This document shows positions 8,709 through 17,250 of a stretch of DNA of 53,664 nt, in pieces. The translations under genes and the position numbers were made by a program. The notes under the pieces were generated by a model. It did no database searches. It was not told where the DNA came from and saw only the letters and a list, made by a program, of their open reading frames with translations. Within the stretch, counting starts at the first letter, position 1; every line of letters starts with the position of its first letter. This DNA is from Roseovarius aestuarii (GTDB lineage: Bacteria > Pseudomonadota > Alphaproteobacteria > Rhodobacterales > Rhodobacteraceae), in contig JAPWHL010000027.1 of NCBI GenBank assembly GCA_027214255.1, positions 1 through 53,664 of the forward strand. The letters are read 5' to 3'.

Positions 8709-9905
8709 ATGCGGGCGACAAAGAAGTTTGACGAAGATATCGGTGAGCGACTGGATGGGTTGCGCCAGGATGGTCTGTACAAAACCGAGCGAGTGATCAC
8801 GTCGATGCAATCGGGGCAAGTGTCGTTGGCAGGCGGCGCAGAGGTGATCAACCTATGTGCGAACAACTATCTTGGCTTGGCGGATGACCCGCGAATCATA
8901 CAGGCCGCACATGACGGGTTGAATCGTTATGGTTTTGGCATGGCCTCGGTACGTTTCATCTGCGGTACGCAAGAAGAGCACAAGCAGTTGGAAGCGCGCA
9001 TTGCAGGGTTTCTGGAAAAAGAGGATAGCATCCTTTACGCCGCTGCATTTGATGCCAATGCTGGTTTGTTTGAGACACTTTTGGGCTCGGAAGACGCAAT
9101 CATCTCTGATGCCTTGAACCATGCCAGTATCATTGACGGGGTGCGCCTGTGTAAGGCGCAACGGTACCGCTATGCCAACTCAGACATGGCCGATTTGGAG
9201 CGGTGTCTGCAAGAGGCACAGGGCGCGCGCCATCGGATGATAGCCACAGACGGCGTGTTTTCGATGGACGGGTATTATGCTAAGCTAGATCAGATTTGCG
9301 ACCTTGCGGATCGCTATGACGCGTTGGTCATGGTGGATGATTGTCATGCCACCGGATTTGTCGGGGCAACCGGGCGCGGCACACCTGAACATTGTGGTGT
9401 CTTGGATCGAGTCGACATTCTGACTGGAACGTTGGGCAAGGCGTTGGGGGGCGCATCGGGTGGATACACAGCCGCCTCTGCGCCTGTTGTGGATTGGCTG
9501 CGACAACGTTCGCGCCCGTATCTATTTTCCAATACGCTGGCACCTGTCATCGCGGCCGCCTCGCTGAAAGTTTTTGATTTGTTGGAGAACGGCGACGACC
9601 TGCGTGCGCGCTTGTGGGACAATGCGGCCTATTTTCGCGGTAGAATGACCGATTTGGGGTTTGAACTATTGCCCGGCGAGCATGCAATTATCCCGGTCAT
9701 GTTGCGCGACCCGAAATTGGCGCAACTGATGGCCGCCCGTCTTGGCGAGCATGGCGTCTATGTCACCGCATTCAGTTTTCCTGTGGTACCTAAAGCGCAG
9801 GATCGTATCCGAACCCAGATGAGTGCGGCATTGACGCGCGATATGCTGGACCGTGCGATTGATGCCTTTGAGGCCGTGGGGCGTGAATTGGGAGTGATTG
9901 CGTGA
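8709..9905 (+). CDS. kbl: glycine C-acetyltransferase (2-amino-3-ketobutyrate CoA ligase)
   Basis: A 398-residue PLP enzyme of the alpha-oxoamine synthase family. It cleaves 2-amino-3-oxobutyrate with CoA to glycine and acetyl-CoA, the second step of threonine degradation. Lys244 in [15 protein letters not shown] binds PLP, and the cofactor site DDCHATG (210-216) and [16 protein letters not shown] (from residue 80) match Kbl closely. The tdh gene for the preceding step lies two genes on, which settles the choice over ALAS, KAPA or serine palmitoyltransferase relatives. Its stop overlaps the next start (GTGA, 9902-9905). GGTTGGAG before ATG 8709 serves as the ribosome site. Confidence 0.95.
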   Translation: MRATKKFDEDIGERLDGLRQDGLYKTERVITSMQSGQVSLAGGAEVINLCANNYLGLADDPRIIQAAHDGLNRYGFGMASVRFICGTQEEHKQLEARIAGFLEKEDSILYAAAFDANAGLFETLLGSEDAIISDALNHASIIDGVRLCKAQRYRYANSDMADLERCLQEAQGARHRMIATDGVFSMDGYYAKLDQICDLADRYDALVMVDDCHATGFVGATGRGTPEHCGVLDRVDILTGTLGKALGGASGGYTAASAPVVDWLRQRSRPYLFSNTLAPVIAAASLKVFDLLENGDDLRARLWDNAAYFRGRMTDLGFELLPGEHAIIPVMLRDPKLAQLMAARLGEHGVYVTAFSFPVVPKAQDRIRTQMSAALTRDMLDRAIDAFEAVGRELGVIA

Positions 9906-10825
9906 TCCTACCATCCGTCCTAGATGCGATGGCGCATACGCCCTTGGTCGAATTAGAGCGTATACGCCAAAATTTGGGACTGGAGGGGCGCATTCTGGCG
10001 AAGCTGGACTATTTGCTTCCGGGGTTCTCAAAAAAGGACCGTGCGGCGCGTCAGACCATTCAGGATGCGCTGGCCGATGGCAATTTGATGCCGGGTCAAA
10101 CCGTGGTCGAATTGACCTCGGGGAACATGGGGACGGGGCTTGCCATAGTATGCGCGGTTCTGGGCCATCCGTTTGTCGCAGTGATGAGCGAGGGCAACTC
10201 ACCCGAAAGGGCACGCATGATGCGCAGTTTGGCTGCTGAGGTGGTGCTGGTGCCTCAGGCACCGGGGGGGCGCACAGGCGAAGTATCGGGGGCCGATCTG
10301 GCCTTGGTTGAACAGGCGGCTCAGGCGTTGACGATAGAGCGGAAGGCCTTTCGCGCAGATCAGTTTCAACGTCGCGCCAATACTTTGGCCCATGAATCCG
10401 GTACGGCGCCTGAAATCTGGTCCCAGTCTGATGGCACAGTGACGGCGTTCTGTGATTTTGCCGGATCTGGCGGAACACTCGGTGGGTGCGCGCGCTTTTT
10501 CGTACCCAAAGGCGTTCGATGCTATGTAGTTGAGCCGGATAATCCACAGCATCCTATTCAGGGTGGCGGGTATAACATGGAGCATCTGACCCACCTGTCA
10601 GGCACGACACTGGCCGGAACAGTCACTGTTTCAGGGGATGATGCAATAAATCACGCGCGCCTGTTGGCACAGCAAGAAGGTGTTTTCGGTGGATTTTCGT
10701 CCGGGGCGAACTTGGCCGGAGCCGTGCAGTTGTTACAAGGCCCGGAGCGTGGCGGCACAGTCGCAATCGTCATTTGCGACAGCGGATTAAAGTACCTTTC
10801 TACCGATCTTTGGGGGACACCATGA
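9902..10825 (+). CDS. cysteine-synthase-family PLP enzyme, unknown substrate
   Basis: A 307-residue fold-type II PLP protein starting at GTG 9902 inside the kbl stop. Lys45 in [10 protein letters not shown] is the Schiff-base lysine, and [10 protein letters not shown] (72-81) is the Asn loop that binds the substrate carboxylate. A Gly-rich phosphate site follows ([11 protein letters not shown], near residue 183), and the C-terminal cofactor contact is VICDSGLKY. CysK normally has SVKDR and TSGNTG, so the altered PGFSKKDR and NMGTG loops suggest a different substrate. It lies between kbl and tdh with 4 bp overlaps on both sides, so it is expected to act on threonine, a hydroxy-amino acid, or a side product of the Tdh/Kbl pathway. 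The exact reaction is not known to me. Confidence 0.82.
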   Translation: MILPSVLDAMAHTPLVELERIRQNLGLEGRILAKLDYLLPGFSKKDRAARQTIQDALADGNLMPGQTVVELTSGNMGTGLAIVCAVLGHPFVAVMSEGNSPERARMMRSLAAEVVLVPQAPGGRTGEVSGADLALVEQAAQALTIERKAFRADQFQRRANTLAHESGTAPEIWSQSDGTVTAFCDFAGSGGTLGGCARFFVPKGVRCYVVEPDNPQHPIQGGGYNMEHLTHLSGTTLAGTVTVSGDDAINHARLLAQQEGVFGGFSSGANLAGAVQLLQGPERGGTVAIVICDSGLKYLSTDLWGTP

Positions 10826-11865
10826 CCAATGAAATGAAAGCTCTTGTAAAATCTCGCCCAGAACCGGGACTTTGGATGGAATATGTCCCCGTGCCCGAGC
10901 CCGGACCTAGTGATGTTTTGATCAAGGTCCGCAAATCCGCGATTTGCGGGACCGATGTGCATATCTGGAAATGGGATGAATTCAGCGCAAAGACGGTTCC
11001 CGTACCAATGGTCGTTGGTCACGAGTTTGTGGGCGAGATTGTCGACGTTGGTTCAGCCGCTCGCAAGTATACGATTGGCACACGTGTTAGTGGAGAGGGG
11101 CATATTGTGTGCGGCACCTGTCGCAACTGCCGCGCCGGTCGGGGGCAATTGTGCCGCAACACCAAGGGCGTTGGCGTTAATCGGCCCGGTAGTTTTGCAG
11201 AATACTTGTGTATCCCCGAGGCAAATGTCGTACCGATTCCCGCAGATATACCTGACGAGATTGCAGCCATTTTTGACCCATTCGGGAACGCGGTTCATAC
11301 CGCGCTTAGCTTTGATTTGGTGGGTGAGGACGTGCTGGTTACGGGTGCTGGTCCCATCGGGATCATGGGCGCGCTGGTTGCGCAGAAGGTCGGCGCGCGC
11401 AAGGTGGTCATCACGGATATCAACCCGTATCGATTGAGGTTGGCGCGTGACATGGGTGTGCAGCACGTGGTCGACGTGTCCGATCAGAAGTTAGAACAAG
11501 TCATGGATGACATCGGCATGACCGAAGGTTTTGACGTCGGTTTGGAAATGTCCGGTGCGGCGGCTGCAATGCAACAGATGATCAACAGAATGAACAACGG
11601 CGGCAAAATTGCGCTCTTGGGGATCGCTCCGACCGAATTTGCCGTCGATTGGAACAAGATCATTTTCAAGATGCTGCATGTCAAAGGCATCTATGGGCGC
11701 GAGATGTTTGAAACTTGGTACAAGATGATTGCGCTTGTTCAATCGGGTTTGGATGTTAGCGGGTTGATTACGCATCGCATCGGCATTGACGAGTTCGAGG
11801 CAGGGTTCGCCGCGATGATTTCGGGAAATTCCGGCAAGGTCGTTATGGATTGGGAGGCAAGTTGA
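10822..11865 (+). CDS. tdh: L-threonine 3-dehydrogenase
   Basis: A 347-residue zinc medium-chain dehydrogenase. ATG 10822 overlaps the upstream stop (ATGA), so the longer frame from 10774 is discarded. Cys42 with the following GTDVHIW, and His67-Glu68 in VVGHEFVGE, form the catalytic zinc site as in E. coli Tdh; C97, C100, C103 and C111 form the structural zinc lobe. The Rossmann motif [16 protein letters not shown] and the Tdh-like [21 protein letters not shown] tail support the name over sorbitol dehydrogenase. It oxidises threonine to 2-amino-3-oxobutyrate with NAD+, the substrate of Kbl upstream. Confidence 0.95.
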   Translation: MTNEMKALVKSRPEPGLWMEYVPVPEPGPSDVLIKVRKSAICGTDVHIWKWDEFSAKTVPVPMVVGHEFVGEIVDVGSAARKYTIGTRVSGEGHIVCGTCRNCRAGRGQLCRNTKGVGVNRPGSFAEYLCIPEANVVPIPADIPDEIAAIFDPFGNAVHTALSFDLVGEDVLVTGAGPIGIMGALVAQKVGARKVVITDINPYRLRLARDMGVQHVVDVSDQKLEQVMDDIGMTEGFDVGLEMSGAAAAMQQMINRMNNGGKIALLGIAPTEFAVDWNKIIFKMLHVKGIYGREMFETWYKMIALVQSGLDVSGLITHRIGIDEFEAGFAAMISGNSGKVVMDWEAS

Positions 11866-12689
11866 TGTTGGATATCGGTGCGACTTTCCGCAACCTGCAT
11901 CGCAAGGGCGATCCATTTGTTCTGGCCAACGCTTATGATTTAGGAAGCACCAAAGTGCTGACTGCGCTGGGTGCACAAGCTATCGGCACTACGTCCAACG
12001 GCCACGCGTTTACTTTGGGTCTACCCGATATGGGGCATATCACCCGCGATCAGGCATTGGCGCATGCCCAAGAGATCGTTGCAGCAACGCATCTGCCGGT
12101 GTCGGGGGATTTGGAGAACGGATACGGCGACGCGCCCGAAGCTGTGGCCGAAACCGTGCGTCTTGCAGCCGAGGCGGGGTTGGCCGGATGCTCGATAGAA
12201 GACACGAATATGGCGGACATGGCCAGTTATGACTTTGATCTGGCGGTAGAGCGGATCAAGGCAGGTGTCGCGGCGGCACGCGCGTTGCCGGGCGATTTTG
12301 TCTTCGTGGCGCGCGCGGATGGAATCATGAATGGCGCCTATGACATTGAAGAAGCCCTGCGCCGTCTGCGTGCCTTTGATATCGCAGGGGCGGATTGTCT
12401 TTATGCACCCATGCCCGCAACTTTGGGCGATCTACAAAAGATAATAGACGCAACGGACAAGCCGGTAAATGTTTTGGCAGTGGGCCCCTATGCAAGGATC
12501 AGCCGTGCCGATTACGCGGCGATGGGGGTTGCGCGTATTTCGTTGGGATCTGGTCTTGCACGTGTGACACATGCCGCGTTGATCAATGCCGCCCGGCATA
12601 TTTTGGACGAAGGTGATTTTTCGGATATTCTGAATGCTGCACCGGGAAAGGATACCGAAGCACTGTTACTAAGTGCAAACCAAAGCTGA
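11865..12689 (+). CDS. isocitrate lyase/PEP mutase family protein
   Basis: A 274-residue TIM-barrel protein. Start ATG 11865 shares one base with the tdh stop (TGATG). FVLANAYDLGSTKVL and GTTSNGHAF open the barrel, and GDLENGYGDAPEAV (81-94) is the Mg-binding region. GCSIEDT stands where lyases of the family carry their ligand, and VARADG follows. The isocitrate-lyase and methylisocitrate-lyase catalytic KKCGH loop is absent, so neither activity is likely. Possibilities are an oxaloacetate- or acylpyruvate-type C-C lyase or a phosphonate-bond enzyme. Being the last coupled gene of the kbl-tdh run, it may deal with a keto-acid side product. Confidence 0.85.
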   Translation: MLDIGATFRNLHRKGDPFVLANAYDLGSTKVLTALGAQAIGTTSNGHAFTLGLPDMGHITRDQALAHAQEIVAATHLPVSGDLENGYGDAPEAVAETVRLAAEAGLAGCSIEDTNMADMASYDFDLAVERIKAGVAAARALPGDFVFVARADGIMNGAYDIEEALRRLRAFDIAGADCLYAPMPATLGDLQKIIDATDKPVNVLAVGPYARISRADYAAMGVARISLGSGLARVTHAALINAARHILDEGDFSDILNAAPGKDTEALLLSANQS

Positions 12690-12691
12690 AC

Positions 12692-12715
12692 AGTCAGTTT
12701 GCGAAGAAACTGACT
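12692..12715 (+). terminator. hairpin between threonine operon and GlxA regulator
   Basis: AGTCAGTTT (12692-12700) and AAACTGACT (12707-12715) form a perfect 9 bp stem with a 6-base loop, starting three bases after the upstream stop. No T tract follows, so it may attenuate rather than end transcription into the regulator gene, or act as its operator. Confidence 0.45.
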
Positions 12716-12778
12716 CTGATGCCGGTGCAAGCCAAGAACCATTGATGCAGATTTGAGCATTTGAGTGGGAGTTCCGAA

Positions 12779-13759
12779 ATGCCGATAGACGACAAACCCA
12801 AACGGTATGTTTTCTTGTTGTTGCCCGGCTTTTCTCCACTGGGGTTTACATGCGCACAAGAGGCTTTGGCGCTGGCCAACCGGTTTGCAGATGGACGCCA
12901 ATACTATGACTGGATGTTGCTAAGCGAAGATGGCGGCCCGGTGACAGCTTGGAATGGGCTGCAAGTCAGCGCTCAGGCAGGGCTGATTGATCTGGATCGT
13001 CACGATACGTTGGTAGTGTGTGCGGGCGTAGACGCCGCGGCAGGCAGCACGCGAAAAGTTATGGGGTGGCTGCGTCGTGAAACACGGCGCGGCATTGATT
13101 TTGGCGCGATCAGCAGTGGCAGCTATACTTTGGCACTGGCCGGATTGCTGTCTGGGCGTACTGTGACGACCCATTGGGAGTATGCCACGGCTATGGCCGA
13201 GAAGTTTCCCGATGTTACGGTGCGGGATGCAATCTATTCGGTGGATGGCCGCGTCTTTAGCTGCGCGGGAAGCGCAAGCTCGATGGACCTGATGCTGGAA
13301 CGTATTCGTCTGGACTATGGTGGGGAATTGTCGGGCTGGGTTGCCGATCAGATGGTCTATCCGGCGCGCCGTCCCGAAGGGCAAGGACAACGGGGTGCCT
13401 TATGGGGGCAATTGGGCGTGCGTCATTCCAGCCTTGCCCGAGCAATTGATATCATGCGCGCCAATTTGGAAGAGCCTTTGGCGCCCAGTGATCTGGCCCG
13501 TGCTGCCGGGGTGTCCATTCGTCAGCTGGAACGGCTGTTTGCTCGCTATCTGGAAACGTCGCCCAAACGTTACTACTTGGGCTTGAGGTTGGAAAAAGCG
13601 CGAAGTCTGTTGGCGCAAACCGATCTGCCCTTGATGGAAATAAGCCTTGTGTGCGGGTTCAAAGCCCCGTCACATTTCTCAAAAACGTACCGCAAGGCGT
13701 TTGGCGTACCGCCCAGCCGGGATACCGGTAGCGCGAGCTTTTTGGTGTCGCGCCGCTAA
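12779..13759 (+). CDS. GlxA family AraC-type transcriptional regulator
   Basis: A 326-residue regulator with an N-terminal class I glutamine-amidotransferase-like domain (RYVFLLLPGFSPLGFTCAQE, then FGAISSGSYTLALAGLL around the nucleophile-elbow position) and a C-terminal AraC helix-turn-helix pair (DLARAAGVSIRQLERLF and ISLVCGFKAPSHFSKTYRK). The elbow reads SSGS rather than a catalytic Cys, as expected of a sensor and not an enzyme. ATG 12779 is preferred (GGGAG eight bases before it) over TTG 12761. Relatives such as GbdR, SouR and CdhR sense glycine betaine, sarcosine or carnitine. Position after kbl-tdh suggests it answers to a threonine/glycine-linked signal; that is inference. Confidence 0.9.
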   Translation: MPIDDKPKRYVFLLLPGFSPLGFTCAQEALALANRFADGRQYYDWMLLSEDGGPVTAWNGLQVSAQAGLIDLDRHDTLVVCAGVDAAAGSTRKVMGWLRRETRRGIDFGAISSGSYTLALAGLLSGRTVTTHWEYATAMAEKFPDVTVRDAIYSVDGRVFSCAGSASSMDLMLERIRLDYGGELSGWVADQMVYPARRPEGQGQRGALWGQLGVRHSSLARAIDIMRANLEEPLAPSDLARAAGVSIRQLERLFARYLETSPKRYYLGLRLEKARSLLAQTDLPLMEISLVCGFKAPSHFSKTYRKAFGVPPSRDTGSASFLVSRR

Positions 13760-13768
13760 GTAACTGTT

Positions 13769-13800
13769 GGGGTATGGGTATTTTGGCCAAGAAAAAATCA
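13769..13800 (+). repeat. intergenic repeat, copy B
   Basis: Carries GGGTATTTTGGCCAAGAAAA (13776-13795), a variant of the copy A core, ten bases after the GlxA-gene stop and in the same direction. The GGCC of the core can pair with a downstream AAGGCCAG (13800-13807). The rest of the gap to msrB shows no gene. Confidence 0.5.
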
Positions 13801-13966
13801 AGGCCAGATCACTATCGGTCAGATTATGCGAGTTACGCGCTGAGGCAGGGGTGCACTCGTGCGCGATCGGATCACCCATGGGTGAACTGGTTGAAATAAG
13901 AATTGGAATTTCTCCTCATCCTCCCATCTTATAGCAGGGACACAGGTTTATGTGAGGAGCCATGCC

Positions 13967-14416
13967 ATGCCAACTTATACCAAAGACCAAGAGGCCATCG
14001 CCCGGCTGAGCCCTGAAGAGTATTACGTTACCCAGGAAAGCGGGACCGAACGGCCCGGCACAGGGGCCTTGTTGAACAATAAAGCCCCCGGAATATATGT
14101 TGATATCGTTTCCGGAGAGCCATTGTTTGCCAGCGGTGACAAATATGAAAGCGGTTGTGGGTGGCCCAGTTTTACCAAACCGATCGAGCCTGCGCATGTT
14201 ACCGAACTGCGAGATGCGTCGTTGGGAATGGTACGAGTCGAAGTGCGCAGCGCCCACGGTGACAGCCATCTGGGCCATGTTTTTCCCGACGGCCCGCAGG
14301 ATCGTGGCGGGCTGCGCTATTGTATCAATTCAGCCAGCCTGCGTTTCATTCATCGTGATGATATGGAGGCCGAAGGCTATGGAGAGTACTTGGATCAAGT
14401 GGAGGACATTTTATGA
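13967..14416 (+). CDS. msrB: peptide-methionine (R)-S-oxide reductase MsrB
   Basis: A 149-residue MsrB that repairs the R epimer of oxidised methionine. Start ATG 13967 has GAGGAG seven bases upstream; the GTG at 13952 would leave that site inside the frame. Catalytic Cys119 is in [11 protein letters not shown], and Cys64 in SGCGWPSF could be the recycling cysteine. [14 protein letters not shown] is intact. The zinc-binding CxxC pair is missing: the site after NNKAPGIY reads VDIVSG. It is therefore a zinc-free MsrB. Its stop overlaps msrA by 4 bp. Confidence 0.95.
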   Translation: MPTYTKDQEAIARLSPEEYYVTQESGTERPGTGALLNNKAPGIYVDIVSGEPLFASGDKYESGCGWPSFTKPIEPAHVTELRDASLGMVRVEVRSAHGDSHLGHVFPDGPQDRGGLRYCINSASLRFIHRDDMEAEGYGEYLDQVEDIL

Positions 14417-14907
14417 CTGAACGCGCCGTTCTGGCCGGGGGATGTTTCTGGGGCATGCAGGATTTGATCCGCAAGCGCCACGGCGTGGTGTCGACCCGGG
14501 TTGGTTATACCGGGGGCGATGTGCCAAACGCGAGCTATCGCGATCACGGCACCCATGCCGAGGCTATTGAGATTTTTTTTGATCCGGAGAAAACCAGTTT
14601 TCGCGAGATACTGGAGTTTTTTTTCCAAATACACGATCCGACCACGCAGGACCGTCAGGGCAACGATATCGGGTTAAGCTATCGGTCGGCGATCTATTAT
14701 GTGGATGATGCGCAAAAATTGGTGGCGCGTCAGACAATTCGCGATGTCGAGGCCAGCGGGCTTTGGCCCGGAAAGGTGATAACAGAGGTTGCCCCGGTCG
14801 GTGACTTTTGGGAGGCCGAGCCAGAGCATCAGGATTATCTGGAACGTGTGCCCAATGGATACACCTGCCATTTCCCGCGCCCGGATTGGGTATTGCCACG
14901 GACGTAG
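14413..14907 (+). CDS. msrA: peptide-methionine (S)-S-oxide reductase MsrA
   Basis: A 164-residue MsrA with nucleophile Cys11 in [11 protein letters not shown] and the family segments [20 protein letters not shown] and [18 protein letters not shown]. It repairs S-methionine sulfoxide and complements MsrB next door. The two are translated from overlapping codons (ATGA, 14413-14416), so they are made in a fixed ratio. No signal peptide is seen, so it is cytosolic. C-terminal resolving cysteines are few (one Cys near residue 153), a short form of the family. Confidence 0.95.
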   Translation: MTERAVLAGGCFWGMQDLIRKRHGVVSTRVGYTGGDVPNASYRDHGTHAEAIEIFFDPEKTSFREILEFFFQIHDPTTQDRQGNDIGLSYRSAIYYVDDAQKLVARQTIRDVEASGLWPGKVITEVAPVGDFWEAEPEHQDYLERVPNGYTCHFPRPDWVLPRT

Positions 14908-14951
14908 GCGCGACTTTTCTATTGTTGCAGTTTTGCGTTTAGACAGGCAGT

Positions 14952-14979
14952 GGGCCGGCGCGGATAATGGCGCCGGCCC
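14952..14979. terminator. bidirectional hairpin between msrA and ABC permease
   Basis: GGGCCGGCGC (14952-14961) and GCGCCGGCCC (14970-14979) form a perfect 10 bp GC stem with an 8-base loop in the convergent gap. It sits 45 bases after msrA and 5 bases after the stop of the minus-strand permease. It lacks a T run but is very stable and probably ends both transcripts. Confidence 0.65.
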
Positions 14980-14983
14980 CTAT

Positions 14984-16318
14984 TCAGTCACTAGTACCGC
15001 CAAGCGTTTCGGGATTGAACACGCTGCCAAAGCCCGAGGTATTCTCGGTATCAGCAGGTGGTGTTTCCGGAGCGGTGGTCAGGTTGCCCGGATCAAACAC
15101 GCCGCCGAACCCCGATGATTCTTCGGGCTGCTCTATTGGGGCGGTCGCGCCATCGTCGCCGATTCCCAAAGCGTCGGGGGCAAAGACACCGCCAAAACCC
15201 GAGTTGTTGCTTTGTGGGGTTGTGCTTGGGTCTATCGCGGGCTCTGTGGTTTCTGGTTTGCTTTGCTCGCGTTCTTCACGCTCGCGGCGCAATTCCTGAA
15301 TACGCTTTTCGGTTTCTATGCGTTTTTGTTCACGTATGTCAGAGATGCATTGTGCGGGGCTATAGGTGGCGGCGGTGCCGGCCACCGTTATCACGGCCAC
15401 AGCACATAGGACCAGAATGATCGCCGCCGGATTGCCGCTTAGAAAGCGCGGAAGGCGGATACCGCCGCTGACAGTCGCTACTGTGGTGGCATTGGCGGCG
15501 GCGGCTAGTTCCTTGCGCCTGATATTTGCTTCGTTGGCCAGTGCGGCCAGAACCGTCAACACCACGATAATGAAGGCCAGTGCCGAGATTGCGGGCGTGA
15601 TGCCGTAACGCACCTTCTGAGCCAGTTCGATTGTCAGGGTCGGGTAGGCACCAAAGGTAAATGTGGTGGTGTTATAGTTTTCAAACGACGCGAGAAAAGC
15701 CAGCACAGCGGCGGATGCAATGGCCGGGCGCATGAACGGTAGCAGGATCTTGCGAAACGCCTGTGCATGGGTCGCGCCGAGGTCCAGTGCCGCTTCGGTC
15801 AGACCGATGTCATATCGCTGAAGGCGTGCCACCAAAACGAGCATACAATAGCTGGCAATAAAGGTAGACTGGCCGATGATGGTCAGAAACAGCCCGTTGG
15901 ACAGGAAGCTGTCTGCGCCAAGCCCGAGCAAGCGGTTGATGCGATCCCAGAACACCAATGTGGAGATACCCAGAACGACACCGGGAATCAGGATAGGGGC
16001 GATGATGATCGTATAATAGGTTGCGCGCAGTTTCGGCCAGATTTGCGTTAGCATCAGTGCCCCGGCAAGTCCCATCGAGACCGATAGGATCACCGTGCCA
16101 AACCCGACGATAATGGAGTTTTTAATACCGTTCAGGATGCGTTCATCCTGAAACAGGGCCGAAAACCATTCAAATGTCAGGCATTCCCACGGGGTCATGC
16201 GTGGGAAACTGGGAGAGTTGAAGGCGGTGACACTCATGATCACCAACGGTCCTAAAAGATAGGCGAAAAACAACGCCATATAGAACCAGATCGACAGGCG
16301 CAGGAAAGAGAACCTCAT
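14984..16318 (-). CDS. polyamine-type ABC transporter permease with extra TM and SGFG-repeat tail
   Basis: A PotC/PotI-like inner-membrane permease, but 444 residues long where the family is about 260-280. Six usual membrane segments fit residues 13-265, with the ATPase-coupling EAA loop at about 173-195 (EAALDLGATHAQAFRKILLP). A seventh hydrophobic segment follows (about 298-318, AAIILVLCAVAVITVAG), then a charged helix (about 324-352, rich in Arg and Glu), a Pro/Thr-rich linker, and three repeats starting at about 373, 402 and 428: SGFGGVFAPDALG, SGFGGVFDPGNL, SGFGSVFNPETLG. With N-in topology, the seventh segment would put the tail in the periplasm. Start overlaps the upstream permease stop by 4 bp. 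The core assignment is firm; the tail's role is unknown. Confidence 0.92.
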   Translation of the reverse strand: MRFSFLRLSIWFYMALFFAYLLGPLVIMSVTAFNSPSFPRMTPWECLTFEWFSALFQDERILNGIKNSIIVGFGTVILSVSMGLAGALMLTQIWPKLRATYYTIIIAPILIPGVVLGISTLVFWDRINRLLGLGADSFLSNGLFLTIIGQSTFIASYCMLVLVARLQRYDIGLTEAALDLGATHAQAFRKILLPFMRPAIASAAVLAFLASFENYNTTTFTFGAYPTLTIELAQKVRYGITPAISALAFIIVVLTVLAALANEANIRRKELAAAANATTVATVSGGIRLPRFLSGNPAAIILVLCAVAVITVAGTAATYSPAQCISDIREQKRIETEKRIQELRREREEREQSKPETTEPAIDPSTTPQSNNSGFGGVFAPDALGIGDDGATAPIEQPEESSGFGGVFDPGNLTTAPETPPADTENTSGFGSVFNPETLGGTSD

Positions 16319-17235
16319 TTACCGATGTCCCCCATGTTCACCTTGAACAGGCGCATAACCGTCAGCACCAGCAGGATACATGACACCAGCAAAACCACCG
16401 CATAGGCGGCCCCTTGCGGCCAGTTTCCGTTGTCGTTGAACCATTGATAGATGATCTGCGTGAACCACAGGCTACTGGGTCCACCAAGAATTTGGGGTGC
16501 TGCCAGTGCGCCGGCCGAAAGCATGAACACCATGGTACAGCCTGAACTGATGCCGGGTTTGGCATAGGGGATCACCACGCGGCGATGGATGCGCCACCAT
16601 GATGCGCCCATATCGCGTGCGGCTTCGATTTGATTGCGATCAAGGCTTTCGATCACGTTGTAGATCGGGAAGATCATCAACAGGATATAGGCGTATCCCA
16701 GCCCCGCATAGAGCGCGATATCATTGCGGATGAAATCATAAGGCTGATCAAAAATGCCAAGACTGACCAGCAAAGTGTTCAACACGCCAGTTTGACCAAA
16801 GATGATGCGCAACGCGAAGGCGCGCAAAATCTCGTTGATCCAGTAGGGGATGATCAACATCAAGGCCAGAACACGAATATGATTTCCCTTGGTCTGGCCC
16901 AGATAATAGGCGATTGGATAGCACAGAATAAGGTTGAATATCGTGATACAGATTGCCGCCACTATGGTGCGGAAAAAGACGCCCAGATCGACATAGTTGT
17001 AGTCGGCGCTGGACCCTTTTGGGCCGAACACAAGATGCCGATAGTTATCCAGCGTATAGACGTCCTTGGGGCCGCCAATTTCAGGCGGGGGTAGGTTAGG
17101 CCGGAAGGAGAAATCCACCATCGACAGCTGTGGCAGAATGATTAGGCCGACGACCCAGAACAGAACCAGCGCCAGCATCAACAGCCCCGGTCCGGTTCCG
17201 TTGCGTTCAAGAAATCCCTTCAAAAAGGTCGGCAT
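16315..17235 (-). CDS. polyamine-type ABC transporter permease (PotB/PotH-like)
   Basis: A 306-residue inner-membrane permease with six predicted membrane segments, starting near residues 18-38. A periplasmic loop follows (about 40-85), then the cytoplasmic EAA motif EAARDMGASWWRIHRRVVIP at about residue 206. It is the first permease of a binding-protein-dependent importer for a polyamine-like cation and pairs with the permease encoded downstream (4 bp overlap). The ATPase gene lies 15 bases upstream. The length is normal, and nothing odd is seen in it. Confidence 0.92.
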   Translation of the reverse strand: MPTFLKGFLERNGTGPGLLMLALVLFWVVGLIILPQLSMVDFSFRPNLPPPEIGGPKDVYTLDNYRHLVFGPKGSSADYNYVDLGVFFRTIVAAICITIFNLILCYPIAYYLGQTKGNHIRVLALMLIIPYWINEILRAFALRIIFGQTGVLNTLLVSLGIFDQPYDFIRNDIALYAGLGYAYILLMIFPIYNVIESLDRNQIEAARDMGASWWRIHRRVVIPYAKPGISSGCTMVFMLSAGALAAPQILGGPSSLWFTQIIYQWFNDNGNWPQGAAYAVVLLVSCILLVLTVMRLFKVNMGDIGK

Positions 17236-17250
17236 CGTCTGATCCCTCCC

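Noticed and set aside
9666..10547. 293-residue open frame on the minus strand
   Set aside because: Antisense to kbl and the PLP enzyme; Pro/Arg-rich shadow with no domain.
14987..15202. Evenly spaced repeats considered as a CRISPR-like or minisatellite array
   Set aside because: The repeats are inside a coding frame and are conserved as protein motifs with differing DNA; spacing is uneven (29 and 26 codons).
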